Source of the DNA: Abiotrophia defectiva ATCC 49176
Lineage (GTDB): Bacteria; Bacillota; Bacilli; Lactobacillales; Aerococcaceae
Assembly (NCBI RefSeq): GCF_037041345.1
Contig: NZ_CP146287.1
Span: forward strand, 1,677,501 to 1,741,500
Length of the DNA stretch: 64,000 bases
Reading direction: 5' to 3'
Shown here: one piece after another, positions 1 through 8,917 of the stretch
Layout: every line of letters starts with the position of its first letter
Numbering within the stretch: the first letter of the stretch is position 1
Translations under genes and position numbers: made by a program
Notes under the pieces: generated by a model
Told to the model about the DNA's origin: nothing
Seen by the model: the letters and a program-made list of their open reading frames with translations, nothing else
Databases searched by the model: none

Positions 1-89
1 ATTCGTTGGTCACGAATTTCCACAAGGGCTGGCCCGATGGTCCCCTTAGTCGGGTTATAGAGGGCCTGTGTCTTCAATAGATAGTGCAT
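1..89 (-). CDS. Partial CDS, N-terminus only, product unknown
   Basis: The gene starts at the ATG at 89 and runs off the left edge; only about 29 codons are visible. An ideal AGGAGG ribosome binding site lies at 95-100 and overlaps the end of potD, so the two are very probably co-transcribed. The visible N-terminus (MHYLLKTQALYNPTKG...) loosely recalls the start of amidohydrolase-type enzymes, but it is too short to assign a family. Confidence 0.6.
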   Translation of the reverse strand, partial: MHYLLKTQALYNPTKGTIGPALVEIRDQR

Positions 90-98
90 GATTTCCTC

Positions 99-1181
99 CT
101 ATAAGGCCATCTTAAAGCCTAAGAATTGTTCGTTAAATTCCTTAATGACATCCGCTGGTAGGAACTCGTAATGTTCGAGTTGTTGCAAGATCTCAGCAGG
201 CGGATTGAAGGCGGGGTTGTCCAGCGTCTCTTGAGGCAGTAGAGCCTTGGCTGACTCGTTTGGCGTGGCGTAACCTACATATTCTGCGTTTTTAGCGGCA
301 TTTTCTGGTCGTAGCATAAAATTAATGAAGGCATAGGCCCCTGCTTCATTTTTACTGGTGCTAGGAATAGCGAAATTATCTGTCCATACAGCCGAGCCGT
401 CTTTTGGCACGATATAAACAATATTAGGATTATCCGCTATGACACTGGCAGCATCGCCGGAATAACCCATACCAATCGGCGCTTCGCCTAGGCGCATGAG
501 TGGTTTGATTTCATCGGTCAAGACTGCTCGAACATTAGGAGCCAATGCCTTGAGGTAGGTGCCGGCAATGGCTAACTCCCCTGGATCTTGGCTGTTAAGC
601 GAATAGCCGCGCGCCTGCAAGGCCATCCCCAGAGTCTCGCGATGGCCATCTAGGACTAGGATAGAATTCTTAAATTCTGGTTTCCATAAATCCGACCAAT
701 TCTCAATAGTGGCTGGGTCCACTTGCTCTGTATTCACCATAATCCCAAAGGTCCCCCAGAAATAAGGCAAGCTATACTGGTTACCTGGATCAAAAGCATG
801 GTTGAGCAACCAAGGTGTTAGGTGCTCTGTCCCTTCTAAGCGGCTATAATCTAGCGGTTTAAGTAAGTTCTGGTTTTTAAGACGCGCAACAATGGACTCA
901 CTAGGAAAGACTAAATCATAGGGTGTTCCGCCTTGCTTAAGCTTGGCTTCCATAGCGTCATTGGAATCAAAGGTCTCGTAGATAACCCGATAATTGCTTT
1001 CTTCTTCGAAGGCAGTAATCAGTTCAGGGTCAATATAATCCCCCCAGTTAAAGATATAGAGGGGCTGACGTTCCACCCCTTGGGCGGTTGTTTGAAGGGA
1101 CTGCTCCAAATGATGGCGTATCCCCCACAGAGCAGCCATTACCCCTACCAAAATTACTAATCCTTGTACCAAACGCCGCAC
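99..1181 (-). CDS. potD: Spermidine/putrescine ABC transporter substrate-binding protein
   Basis: Extracellular polyamine-binding protein of the PotABCD importer. The mature part opens with IFNWGDYIDPEL and continues with YETFDSNDAMEAKLKQGG, SIPYFWGT-like and NFAIPSTSKN stretches that match streptococcal PotD along its length; 360 aa is the usual size. The N-terminus has one hydrophobic segment (about residues 4-22) without a lipobox cysteine, so it is probably held by an uncleaved anchor, as I recall for pneumococcal PotD. The start is GTG with an AGGGGG site 7 nt upstream. No potA, potB or potC lies next to it: a terminated, unrelated gene is upstream, so potD heads its own unit with the partial gene at the left edge. 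Confidence 0.93.
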   Translation of the reverse strand: MRRLVQGLVILVGVMAALWGIRHHLEQSLQTTAQGVERQPLYIFNWGDYIDPELITAFEEESNYRVIYETFDSNDAMEAKLKQGGTPYDLVFPSESIVARLKNQNLLKPLDYSRLEGTEHLTPWLLNHAFDPGNQYSLPYFWGTFGIMVNTEQVDPATIENWSDLWKPEFKNSILVLDGHRETLGMALQARGYSLNSQDPGELAIAGTYLKALAPNVRAVLTDEIKPLMRLGEAPIGMGYSGDAASVIADNPNIVYIVPKDGSAVWTDNFAIPSTSKNEAGAYAFINFMLRPENAAKNAEYVGYATPNESAKALLPQETLDNPAFNPPAEILQQLEHYEFLPADVIKEFNEQFLGFKMAL

Positions 1182-1314
1182 TGCGCGTCCCCCTTTCTAA
1201 ACCGGATTCATTCACTTCTTTCATTCTATCATAGTCGCCAGTCAGCTACTAGCCCTGTTTGCCGGTCTTAGTAGCGGAGGCCTTAAACGTTCGGCTTTTC
1301 CTAGCTAAGCTATC

Positions 1315-1346
1315 AAAAAAGGCGCCCTACCATTCAGTAGAGCACC
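1315..1346 (-). terminator. Rho-independent terminator of the glycosyltransferase gene
   Basis: Read on the minus strand, a 10-bp stem (GGTGCTCTAC / GTAGGGCGCC, with G-U wobbles) with a 6-nt loop is followed by TTTTTT. It lies just after the stop of the gene at 1353-2531 and separates it from potD. Confidence 0.85.
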
Positions 1347-1352
1347 TGGTAC

Positions 1353-2531
1353 TTAAGTGTTTTGGGCCACTTGCTCCATAAAGGCAAGGGCTTCTTGATA
1401 ACCACCACTGGCCTTAAAACTCTTGGCCACACGTCCCGCTGCATCACGATAATGAGGCTCTTCCAAAACGGTTAGGACGGCATGCCGAATGGTGGCTGGT
1501 GTCATGAGCTTGAGCCAGTAACCGGCTCCCAATTCAGCAGTCCGTTTGGCTACGGCTCCTTGTTCAGGCGTTTGGGGGCAGAGAATAAGGGGTACCTGAT
1601 GATAGAGTCCTTCTGAGGCAGAGTTCATGCCACAGTGGGTCATAAAGACATCCGCAATGGCCAATACTGCCATTTGATCGACTCGATCGTGAATTTCGAT
1701 ATGGTCAGGTAGGTCCTGCCAGTCACTAAGCTCACTCTGGCCTAAAGCTATGATGACTTGATAGTCCGGCAAATCCCTGAAGGCTTCTATTACGGCATGA
1801 TAGAAGTCCTCATTATGAACGACTGTCCCCAAGGACACGTAGATGGTCTTGGCTCGTGTCTTAGGATAAGGTTTTTCAACCGGTCGAATTGATGGCCCAA
1901 TAAAGCGATAGTTGGAGCCAAAACTATCCCAACATGGTTGAAAGTAAGGGGAAGTATAGACCATGGTAGGCGTTGCCTCATCATTTTGAATTAGGTCTAG
2001 GACACTACCAATTTCATAGCCTCGCTCCCGCAAGCGATTGAGCTCGCGATTAATACTTGGCGTGGACCAGAGCAATTTCAATAAGGCCCAGATACTCTGC
2101 CTCATATAACGTGAGGACTCCTTATTGAAGGCAAAGGTCGTATTGGAGCAAACATAAGGTAGACCCAATTTCTTAGCCAAGAGCTTGGCCCAGGTTGCCA
2201 TCGAGTCCCCCACAACTAGATCCGGTTGGAGTTCTTTCAAGGCCTCGAGAGTTGGCCCTTCAAGCGCCAAGGTAGATTGGACTAACAAATGTGTGGCAAA
2301 AGCTAAGTCCTTGCCCGAGCGGTCTGAGCTCTCACGCTCATCTAGCCCCAAGTCGAAATCCCCATAGTCATCGCAAGCCACAAATTGAGCACCTGTCGCC
2401 TGAATGGCTTGTCTGAAGCGCTCAAAGGAAAAATAAGTTACCTGGTGCCCGGCTTCCACTACATAGCGCACCAAACCTAGAGTTGGATTGGTATGGCCTT
2501 GAGCTGGTATACAGAACCATGCAATTTTCAT
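1353..2531 (-). CDS. MGT-family UDP-glycosyltransferase
   Basis: Cytoplasmic GT1 (GT-B fold) glycosyltransferase related to macrolide glycosyltransferases and Bacillus YjiC/YojK. The N-terminal acceptor domain starts MKIAWFCIPAQGHTNPTLGL. The C-terminal donor-sugar domain has IYVSLGTVV and the signature FMTHCGMNSASEG...PLILCPQTPEQ, which binds the nucleotide sugar. Length (392 aa) is normal for the family. The ATG at 2531 is preferred over the in-frame GTG at 2540, because that GTG is part of the ribosome binding site (GAGGTGAT). It is a single-gene unit with its own terminator. The acceptor cannot be inferred; detoxification or modification of a small hydrophobic compound is typical. Confidence 0.85.
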   Translation of the reverse strand: MKIAWFCIPAQGHTNPTLGLVRYVVEAGHQVTYFSFERFRQAIQATGAQFVACDDYGDFDLGLDERESSDRSGKDLAFATHLLVQSTLALEGPTLEALKELQPDLVVGDSMATWAKLLAKKLGLPYVCSNTTFAFNKESSRYMRQSIWALLKLLWSTPSINRELNRLRERGYEIGSVLDLIQNDEATPTMVYTSPYFQPCWDSFGSNYRFIGPSIRPVEKPYPKTRAKTIYVSLGTVVHNEDFYHAVIEAFRDLPDYQVIIALGQSELSDWQDLPDHIEIHDRVDQMAVLAIADVFMTHCGMNSASEGLYHQVPLILCPQTPEQGAVAKRTAELGAGYWLKLMTPATIRHAVLTVLEEPHYRDAAGRVAKSFKASGGYQEALAFMEQVAQNT

Positions 2532-2639
2532 TCTTATCACCTCATTTACAAGACAAGAGCAAATAATAGAGACAATATATTAATCCTATTATAACATGGT
2601 GCCCCACTAAACCCCAATAAAATACTCTATCCAAAATAG

Positions 2640-2676
2640 ACAAACACCACCCTATGCTAGGCTGCATAGGATGGTG
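2640..2676 (-). terminator. Terminator of the beta-galactoside operon
   Basis: A 13-bp stem (minus strand CACCATCCTATGC / GCATAGGGTGGTG, one wobble) with a 6-nt loop lies directly after the aldo/keto reductase stop. The U tract is weak (TTTG). Confidence 0.7.
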
Positions 2677-2686
2677 ACTGACTTAC

Positions 2687-3616
2687 TTATGGGAGCCGAT
2701 TGCCCCCCGCTTTATAGATACGATACCAGTCCTCACGACTGACGTCAATGCGACAGGCTTGCGCCAAATCCACTAAGCGCCAAGGCTGCATGGAACCTAC
2801 TAAGACTTGCATTTTAGCAGGATGGCGTAGAATCCAAGCTAGAGCCAAGGCATCCGAGCTGACACCATAGCTTAAAGCCAAGCTAGCTAAACAATCCCTT
2901 AAGTCCTGATAGTCTGGATGTAACATATAGGGGCCTTGGTGTAAATCCACTTGGAAAGGCGACCAAGCCTGAACGGTTACCTGATGAAGGCGACAATAAT
3001 TGAGGACATCACCATCACGATTGATACTTTCCGAGTCTTTGGTGTTGACATTCAAGCTAGCATCTAAAAGCACCGTGTGGGCTGGCCCAAATTCCAACTG
3101 ATTGACAATGAGGGATTGATCTAAGTAAGAAGACAAGAGACTTATTTGTCCTGGATTCTGGTTGCTGACGCCAAAGTAGCGGACTTTACCCGCCTGATGA
3201 AGGTCATGGAAGGCCTCGGCTACTTCTTCCGGTTCCATCAAGGCATCTGGCCGATGCAGGGCCAAGACGTCTAGGTAATCTGTTTGAAGTCGCTTGAGGC
3301 TGCCTTCCACCGCTTGGATAATGTGGGCTTTGGAGAAATCGAAATGGTAGTTAGACCAGACATCGGCCAAGCCACATTTGGATTGGATTAAGAGGTCCTG
3401 GCGAGCTAGGCCGAGGCCTGTCCAGGCTTGGCCAAAACGTGATTCAGATTGACCCTTGCCATAAATATCAGCATGGTCGAAGAAATTAATCCCTAGGTCC
3501 TGGCAGGTTGCTAGGACCTTTTGGCTGTCAGCCAAGCTTAGGCTATCCATACGCATACAACCTAAGGCAATGGCACTTGCCCCTGCTAGCTGACCTCCTA
3601 AGTTTAAGGTCTTCAT
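2687..3616 (-). CDS. Aldo/keto reductase
   Basis: NAD(P)H-dependent oxidoreductase with a TIM barrel. The catalytic tetrad is visible: Asp47 and Tyr52 in FDHADIYGKG, Lys80 in IQSKCG, His121 in LALHRPD. The late cofactor-binding region (AWILRHPAKMQVLVGS) is also present, and 309 aa fits YdhF-like family members. Its ATG overlaps the stop of the GH35 gene by 4 nt (ATGA), so it is translationally coupled as the last gene of the PTS-galactosidase operon. The substrate is probably a sugar or sugar aldehyde produced by this pathway, but that is inference. Confidence 0.88.
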   Translation of the reverse strand: MKTLNLGGQLAGASAIALGCMRMDSLSLADSQKVLATCQDLGINFFDHADIYGKGQSESRFGQAWTGLGLARQDLLIQSKCGLADVWSNYHFDFSKAHIIQAVEGSLKRLQTDYLDVLALHRPDALMEPEEVAEAFHDLHQAGKVRYFGVSNQNPGQISLLSSYLDQSLIVNQLEFGPAHTVLLDASLNVNTKDSESINRDGDVLNYCRLHQVTVQAWSPFQVDLHQGPYMLHPDYQDLRDCLASLALSYGVSSDALALAWILRHPAKMQVLVGSMQPWRLVDLAQACRIDVSREDWYRIYKAGGNRLP

Positions 3617-5415
3617 GCCTCAGCCTCCCCTTCTTCTGGACGATAAACAGGCTGATCTACTAAATTCAAGCTCTCTACTGGCACCGACTCCGTCTCAAAG
3701 ACCACGAACTCGTTGTGAGCCTTGAGGAAGCCTGACGGAACATAGAGGTATTGGATAGGCCCCTGAGACCAGTAACGGCCAAGGTTGAAGCCATTGACAC
3801 AGACGCAACCCTTACCATAGGCAGAGCAATCAATAAAGGTATCCTGAATCTGATCCATCTCAACCTCGAAGCGATAGAAATGGGGACTCTCTGCTTGTGT
3901 AGGTCGCGGACCTTCATGGTAGCTAACCGCTGCTAGCATGTCTGGCTTGAATTCTAGAGCATATTGTCTGAAGCCTTTGCGGAACTGGTGGTTAATCATA
4001 ACTCCGCCCTTAATACCCTTAGATTGGGTTGGACTATTGAGTTTGAAGCCGTAATTGACGCGCCCCATATTTTCTACCAAGACATCAACTTGAGCAGTGG
4101 CCTGGTCGGTATCAAAGAGCACTTCATCACCAATGTCTTCTCGGTATTGGGTCACGAGATGCTTGCCTTGGATAAAGACTTGAACCCGGTCATGAGCATT
4201 GATGATTTTAAGTCGTTCCGGATGGCCATGGTGAGCGACCCGCGTCCGATAGAGAGTATAACCATAGTGTTGGCCCAAGGCTTCCATGGCTAGCGGGTAG
4301 TCCACTTCTTGGCCGGTTCCTAACTGGTCGGCGACTTCTAACAAGTCGGCCCAGCCAAGCACTGGATAGGTGCCATAGGCTCTAGCCTGGCGGCTACGCG
4401 GCTCAAACTGAGGTAAGTCTGGGAAAAGCTCATGGGTCACCCGCTGAACTGCATAATATTTGGCAGTTGGTTGGCCCCATTCATTAATTGGGGCATCGAA
4501 ATCATAGGAAGTGACCTGCGGGAGATCCCGATGCTTGCGCGCAGAACAGCCATTAATAAAGCCAAAGTTGGTCCCGCCTCGCAAGAGGAAGAGGTTGACA
4601 CTGCCGACAGCCATCATTTCCTTAACATCATGGGCCAAGTCCTCTGGGTCACGGCGGACAATAGGCTCATTCCAACGGTTGAACCAACCATCCCAGAACT
4701 CCGTGCACATAAGTGGCCATTGCTTGCCATGACGGTCGAAGAAGGCTTGGAGGGCTTGGGTATTGCCCGGTGCATCCGAGCCGAAGTTACCGGTGACAAA
4801 GATATCATCTTCAATCAAGGTGCCGGACTCTAGCGCTTCAATCCAGGTGCCATCGGAGGTAAAGAGTGGCACATCTATCCCCCGGTCACGCATCATTTGG
4901 GCCACTGCCCGTAAATAGTCTTTGTCTTCTGCATAGGAACCATACTCGTTTTCGACTTGCATCATCAAGATGGGGCCCCCATGAGTGAACTGATAAGGTA
5001 CTAGCTGTGGTAGAAGCCAATCATAATAAGCCGCTACCTTGGACAGAAAGGCCTGATCATAGGTGCGATATCGCATGCCGGGATAGTTGAGCAACCAAGC
5101 CGGCAGGCCCCCAAAATCAAACTCCGCACAAATATAGGGACAGGGGCGGACAATCAAGTGAAGTCCCATACGGCTGACTAGGTCAAAGTAGGCTTTGAAA
5201 TCCAGTAAACCGCTGTCTTCAAAGACCCCTTCATGAGGCTCATGCAAATTCCAAGGGATGTAAGTCTCGACGGTATTGTAACCTAGCGCCTTGAGATTGT
5301 AGAGGGTGTCTTCCCATTGATCTGGATGCAGACGAAAATACTGGATTGCTCCTGACAAGATTTTGAAGGGCTGACCGTCTAAATAGAATTGGTCACGAAT
5401 TTCGAACTGTGTCAT
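3613..5415 (-). CDS. GH35 beta-galactosidase
   Basis: Exo-beta-galactosidase of glycoside hydrolase family 35 (BgaC-like), hydrolysing terminal beta-galactosyl residues. The (beta/alpha)8 catalytic domain begins near residue 8 (FYLDGQPFKILSGAIQYFR). The proton donor is Glu157 in QVENEYGSY and the nucleophile Glu239 in CTEFWDGWF; the C-terminal half holds the beta-sandwich domains (FNLGRYW near the end). There is no signal peptide, so the enzyme is cytoplasmic and acts on imported sugar. It overlaps EIIC and the reductase by 4 nt each, forming a tight operon. Length of 600 aa is typical of bacterial intracellular GH35. Confidence 0.93.
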   Translation of the reverse strand: MTQFEIRDQFYLDGQPFKILSGAIQYFRLHPDQWEDTLYNLKALGYNTVETYIPWNLHEPHEGVFEDSGLLDFKAYFDLVSRMGLHLIVRPCPYICAEFDFGGLPAWLLNYPGMRYRTYDQAFLSKVAAYYDWLLPQLVPYQFTHGGPILMMQVENEYGSYAEDKDYLRAVAQMMRDRGIDVPLFTSDGTWIEALESGTLIEDDIFVTGNFGSDAPGNTQALQAFFDRHGKQWPLMCTEFWDGWFNRWNEPIVRRDPEDLAHDVKEMMAVGSVNLFLLRGGTNFGFINGCSARKHRDLPQVTSYDFDAPINEWGQPTAKYYAVQRVTHELFPDLPQFEPRSRQARAYGTYPVLGWADLLEVADQLGTGQEVDYPLAMEALGQHYGYTLYRTRVAHHGHPERLKIINAHDRVQVFIQGKHLVTQYREDIGDEVLFDTDQATAQVDVLVENMGRVNYGFKLNSPTQSKGIKGGVMINHQFRKGFRQYALEFKPDMLAAVSYHEGPRPTQAESPHFYRFEVEMDQIQDTFIDCSAYGKGCVCVNGFNLGRYWSQGPIQYLYVPSGFLKAHNEFVVFETESVPVESLNLVDQPVYRPEEGEAEA

Positions 5416-6776
5416 GCGCCCATCTCCTGTTGTTTATCAGCAATCTTAACGAATGGATAGTAGACGGCAGTGGAAATCCCGATATTAATCAAGGACAGGA
5501 CAATAGCCCGCCAGTCAAAGGCTGTTGCGAAGAAACCATAGAGGACAGGTGGCATTACCCAAGTTACGTTCTGAGTAACCGGTGCTACCAAGCCCATCGT
5601 TGTCGCAAAATAAGCCACTGTTACCATCAGCACTGGGCTGAGGACAAATGGGATGAACATAATTGGGTTAAGAACGATTGGCACCCCGTACATGACAGGT
5701 TCCCCAATGTTAAAGACCATAGGGAAGATCCCTAACTTAGCCACTTCACGCAAATGACGACTACGTGCCATCCAGAGAATGGAGATAGCTAAGCCAATGG
5801 CATCAAACCAGACAAAGGCACCGAAGGAGTTATCTGTCCATAGATAAGGAATAGTGGTACCAGCGCGGTAGGCTTCTAAGTTGGCTAGCATGGTCACCCC
5901 GAAGAGACTGGACATAACAGGCGCCAAGACATTGCCGCCGTGGAGGCCGAAGAACCAGAAAATCTTGTTTAAGATGACAATAATGAGGACAGCCAAGAAG
6001 CTTTGCGACATATTAAGCAGTGGCGCTTGTAAGACCTTATAAACCCAGGTAATCATCAATTCACCGGTCAATTGATTGAAGGCATAGGTGGCAATGGCGA
6101 CTACATACATGGCAATGGCTGCCGGAATGATGGATAGGAATGGCTTAACGATAGCAGGTGGTACTGAATCTGGCAACTTAATGGTCCAGTTCCGATTCAT
6201 GACCTTACAGAAGATGATGACCGATACGAAACCAATGATAATCCCTGTAAAGTAACCCTTGGCCCCGATTTGGTCAAGCGGAATGGCATTACGTACCGTA
6301 ACCGCTAATTCCTCCCCTTGAACTGCTACACCTTGTAGCTTATCGCCCAGAAGTCCAGCTAAGGCCTTAGAGTCAACATTTTCTAGCTTAAAGTTCTGCG
6401 TTACCGTATTGGCAATGGTAATGACGTAGGAAGCAACAGCCACCAAACCAGCGGAGACTGTATCCACCTTGTAAATCTTGGCGATATTAACACCAAAGTT
6501 AAAGAGAAAGAGGAAGACAACAATTGGGATAGACCCTTTGAAGAGAATGTAGTTGATATCAATCAACCAACCAAAAGTCTGCGGGATGAAGGTATTGCCA
6601 AATTGGCCAGGTAAATCCGCCAAAAAGGCATTAATCATGAGAGCGAATGATCCGGCCATAATAACCGGCATGGTCCCAATAAAGGAATCCCGAAGTGCAA
6701 CAAGGAACCGTTGGTTCCCGACTTTGTTGGCGATAGGCATCAGACGCTCTTGCCAACGATCGACTAAACTTGCCAT
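5412..6776 (-). CDS. PTS lactose/cellobiose-family EIIC permease
   Basis: Integral membrane sugar-translocating subunit of a Lac-type phosphotransferase system. The protein begins MASLVDRWQERLMPIANKVG, as CelB-type EIIC proteins do, and has about eight to ten hydrophobic helices. The conserved NIGEPVMYGVPIVLNP motif is the substrate-binding loop signature. It is a stand-alone IIC domain; EIIB and EIIA are separate genes upstream. An AAGGAGG site precedes the ATG, and the 3' end overlaps the GH35 start. Likely substrate is a beta-galactoside, judged from the neighbour. Confidence 0.92.
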   Translation of the reverse strand: MASLVDRWQERLMPIANKVGNQRFLVALRDSFIGTMPVIMAGSFALMINAFLADLPGQFGNTFIPQTFGWLIDINYILFKGSIPIVVFLFLFNFGVNIAKIYKVDTVSAGLVAVASYVITIANTVTQNFKLENVDSKALAGLLGDKLQGVAVQGEELAVTVRNAIPLDQIGAKGYFTGIIIGFVSVIIFCKVMNRNWTIKLPDSVPPAIVKPFLSIIPAAIAMYVVAIATYAFNQLTGELMITWVYKVLQAPLLNMSQSFLAVLIIVILNKIFWFFGLHGGNVLAPVMSSLFGVTMLANLEAYRAGTTIPYLWTDNSFGAFVWFDAIGLAISILWMARSRHLREVAKLGIFPMVFNIGEPVMYGVPIVLNPIMFIPFVLSPVLMVTVAYFATTMGLVAPVTQNVTWVMPPVLYGFFATAFDWRAIVLSLINIGISTAVYYPFVKIADKQQEMGA

Positions 6777-6864
6777 GATAATTCCTCCTTAAAATTTTTA
6801 CATAAATTAATTAAAACCACGGTTTGGATGTCTACCAACCTAGCTCGGACAGCTCCTCAGCCAC

Positions 6865-7182
6865 TTATTGGGCTAAGACTTGGTAGACTTCGATTAATTC
6901 CTGAGCTAAATCGACAAAGGCGATACTGGTCATGAGATGATCCTGACCATGAATCATGAAGAGACTGAGGGGCTGCTCAATCCCTTGCGCTTCTTGAGCC
7001 AAGACTCCGGCCTGGGCGTGATGGGCTTCTAAGAGGGCTGCTCGAGCCGCTGCCATTCGCTCCGTCGCGCCCTGGAAATCTCGCTTCTTAGCTGCTGCCA
7101 TGGCTTCGATGGCACAGGACTTGGCTTCACCGCCATACATAATTAACTGCATGGCTACTTCTAATGCGGCTTCTTGTGACAT
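6865..7182 (-). CDS. PTS lactose/cellobiose-family EIIA
   Basis: Phosphocarrier that passes the phosphoryl group from HPr to EIIB. This is a 105-aa helical protein of LacF/CelC type. His78 in FMIHGQDHLMTS is the predicted phosphorylation site, and Asp81 and His82 next to it match the metal-binding and trimer contacts known in this family. It lies 12 bp after EIIB and 88 bp before EIIC, with an AAAGGAG site. All three PTS components are therefore encoded here. Confidence 0.93.
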   Translation of the reverse strand: MSQEAALEVAMQLIMYGGEAKSCAIEAMAAAKKRDFQGATERMAAARAALLEAHHAQAGVLAQEAQGIEQPLSLFMIHGQDHLMTSIAFVDLAQELIEVYQVLAQ

Positions 7183-7194
7183 AGGCTGGCTCCT

Positions 7195-7512
7195 TTATTC
7201 CATGAGACTTACGGCTAAGGCCAGGACCTTATCGCCTTTCATCATGCCATAATCTGTCATGGGGATGACTTCCACTGGGATGCCACGGGCTGACAAGTCA
7301 GCGGAAAACTCGTTCTTCAAATAGCGGACTTGGGGGCCTAACAATAAGACATCTACTGCATTGTTCTGGAGATATTCCTTGGCTTCTGGCACTGGCACTG
7401 CAAAGATATGGGCATCTAACCCTTGATCTTGCGCGGCCTTTTCCATCTTGGATACCATGAGGCTAGTCGACATGCCAGCGGCACAGACTAACATGATTTG
7501 CTTGGTTTCCAT
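7195..7512 (-). CDS. PTS lactose/cellobiose-family EIIB
   Basis: Phosphotransfer subunit with the P-loop-like start MLVCAAGMSTSLMVSKM. Cys10 is the predicted phosphocysteine, as in CelA-type EIIB. It is the first gene of the minus-strand operon EIIB-EIIA-EIIC-GH35-reductase and is divergent from the ROK regulator. The 210-bp intergenic region carries a cre box and candidate operators. Confidence 0.93.
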   Translation of the reverse strand: METKQIMLVCAAGMSTSLMVSKMEKAAQDQGLDAHIFAVPVPEAKEYLQNNAVDVLLLGPQVRYLKNEFSADLSARGIPVEVIPMTDYGMMKGDKVLALAVSLME

Positions 7513-7549
7513 TTACAACACCCTTTCCTTATAATTCGAAAGAAAAAAT

Positions 7550-7605
7550 AATCGGTTCCTATTATTTTGAAAATGTAAACAAGCAGGCGTGAACGGAAAC
7601 CGATT
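7550..7605. promoter_or_regulatory. Candidate operator: spaced inverted repeat upstream of the PTS operon
   Basis: AATCGGTT (7550-7557) and AACCGATT (7598-7605) form a perfect inverted repeat with 40 bp between the arms. Inside it, at 7570-7582, is the 13-mer that on the minus strand reads TTGTTTACATTTT; the identical 13-mer recurs at 9930-9942 upstream of the next minus-strand gene. The most likely ligand is the divergent ROK regulator, which is inference. Confidence 0.45.
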
Positions 7606-7656
7606 CTTAATTTATTATTTACTTTCTATTACTATTATAGGGTTGAAAGGGCTTTT

Positions 7657-7670
7657 TGTCAACGTTTACA
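7657..7670 (-). promoter_or_regulatory. cre box (CcpA binding site)
   Basis: On the minus strand TGTAAACGTTGACA matches the catabolite-responsive element consensus TGWAANCGNTNWCA at every position. It sits 2 nt upstream of the -35 box of the ROK gene and about 145 bp upstream of the EIIB start, so catabolite repression of one or both directions is expected. Confidence 0.8.
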
Positions 7671-7671
7671 T

Positions 7672-7700
7672 TTGAGGACATGCTTGTTTTTTGTTATGAT
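7672..7700 (+). promoter_or_regulatory. Sigma-A promoter of the ROK regulator
   Basis: TTGAGG (7672-7677), a 17-bp spacer and TATGAT (7695-7700) precede the ROK gene, which starts at 7723 after a GAGGGAG ribosome site. The cre box lies immediately upstream. Confidence 0.65.
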
Positions 7701-7722
7701 ATTCGAGAGGGAGTGATTATCC

Positions 7723-8910
7723 ATGACGTTAACTAAAAAACAAGCCGCCTTAAGGGCCACCATCTTAGATAAACTATATGCAAAAGCACCACTATCACGT
7801 ATTGATATTGCCAAAGAAACAGGCATAACGCCTGCTACCACGGGGGCTATTATCGGGGATTTAATTCGCCAAGAACTCGTATATGAAGTTGGGGAAGCTG
7901 AAGATGATACTGTAGGCCGGAAAAAAACCTTACTTAGTCTTATGCCCCATCGTGCCTACTATCTAGGTGTCGAAATCTCTGAAAAATACTTAGCCTTGGT
8001 CATTACAGATAATCTTGGCGAAATTCAAGCTAGCGACTATAGCATGACCTTTCAACGATTAGGTAACTACCCGACTAGCGCTGACTTAGCTGACTTCATT
8101 CATCAATTTATAGCGCAACATCCTGACTTTCCCTTGACCGCCATTGGCGTCGGGCTACCGGGCCACGTGGACTTTGACTTGAGTCCCTATATTCAATCCA
8201 ACAATCAGCATTGGCAGAATCTCCATCTGGAAGAGCTAGCCCAGGCCTTTAGCCTGCCGCTTTATTTTGACAATAAGTCTCATTGCTTGACCCTGGCCCA
8301 AAGACTTTATGGCCAAGATGACAAAAACGATCATAATTTTATCGTCTTCCATGTCGCTAACGGTATTCATTGTTCCTATATGTATCAAGGGCAAATCTAC
8401 GGGCGTCAGAACTTCCTGATTGGCGAAATCGGCCATACGATTTTAAATCCACAAGGGGAAGCCTGCACCTGTGGTAAACGGGGTTGCCTGCAAGTCTATG
8501 CTAGCGAATCTAGTCTAATCGCTAAGGCCCAAACCCTCTATCGGGTAGCTCAATCCACCTTCCTGCCTAGCCTAGTAGCAGAAGCAGAGGCAATCACCCT
8601 GGCTACCATTATGGATGCCTGCGCCTTAGGCGATACTAGCTGTCTCCAATTGATTCAGCAGGCCTGTCACTACCTGTCAATCGCCCTATCCAATCTCAGT
8701 CAGCTGATTGACAGTGACGCCATCTACCTTGACGGCCAGTTCTTCTCCTATCCACTAGTCGACACCCTCTTGCACCAGGAGCTAGCGGCTACCACCCCGC
8801 TCTTCCATAAGCAAAAGAAAATACGGCTCATTCCCCTGGCCTATAGCCCACTCAATATTGCGCGGGCAGCCACTAGCCTCTGTGTCAAAGCCAGCTTCTT
8901 GTCAGCATAA
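7723..8910 (+). CDS. ROK-family transcriptional regulator (NagC/XylR type)
   Basis: DNA-binding sugar-responsive repressor. The N-terminal winged helix-turn-helix (about residues 10-65) contains LSRIDIAKETGITPATTGAI. The ROK sugar-kinase-like domain follows and includes the zinc-binding cluster GEACTCGKRGCLQVYAS typical of ROK proteins. Length of 395 aa fits the repressor subclass. It is divergent from the PTS/GH35 operon and probably controls it, perhaps together with the cre-bearing gene at 8970-9869, whose promoter shares a 13-mer with the PTS promoter. Confidence 0.9.
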   Translation: MTLTKKQAALRATILDKLYAKAPLSRIDIAKETGITPATTGAIIGDLIRQELVYEVGEAEDDTVGRKKTLLSLMPHRAYYLGVEISEKYLALVITDNLGEIQASDYSMTFQRLGNYPTSADLADFIHQFIAQHPDFPLTAIGVGLPGHVDFDLSPYIQSNNQHWQNLHLEELAQAFSLPLYFDNKSHCLTLAQRLYGQDDKNDHNFIVFHVANGIHCSYMYQGQIYGRQNFLIGEIGHTILNPQGEACTCGKRGCLQVYASESSLIAKAQTLYRVAQSTFLPSLVAEAEAITLATIMDACALGDTSCLQLIQQACHYLSIALSNLSQLIDSDAIYLDGQFFSYPLVDTLLHQELAATTPLFHKQKKIRLIPLAYSPLNIARAATSLCVKASFLSA

Positions 8911-8917
8911 AAATAAA

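Noticed and set aside
1353-2531. Macrolide resistance by glycosylation
   Set aside because: Family resemblance to macrolide glycosyltransferases does not fix the acceptor; it is annotated only as an MGT-family enzyme.
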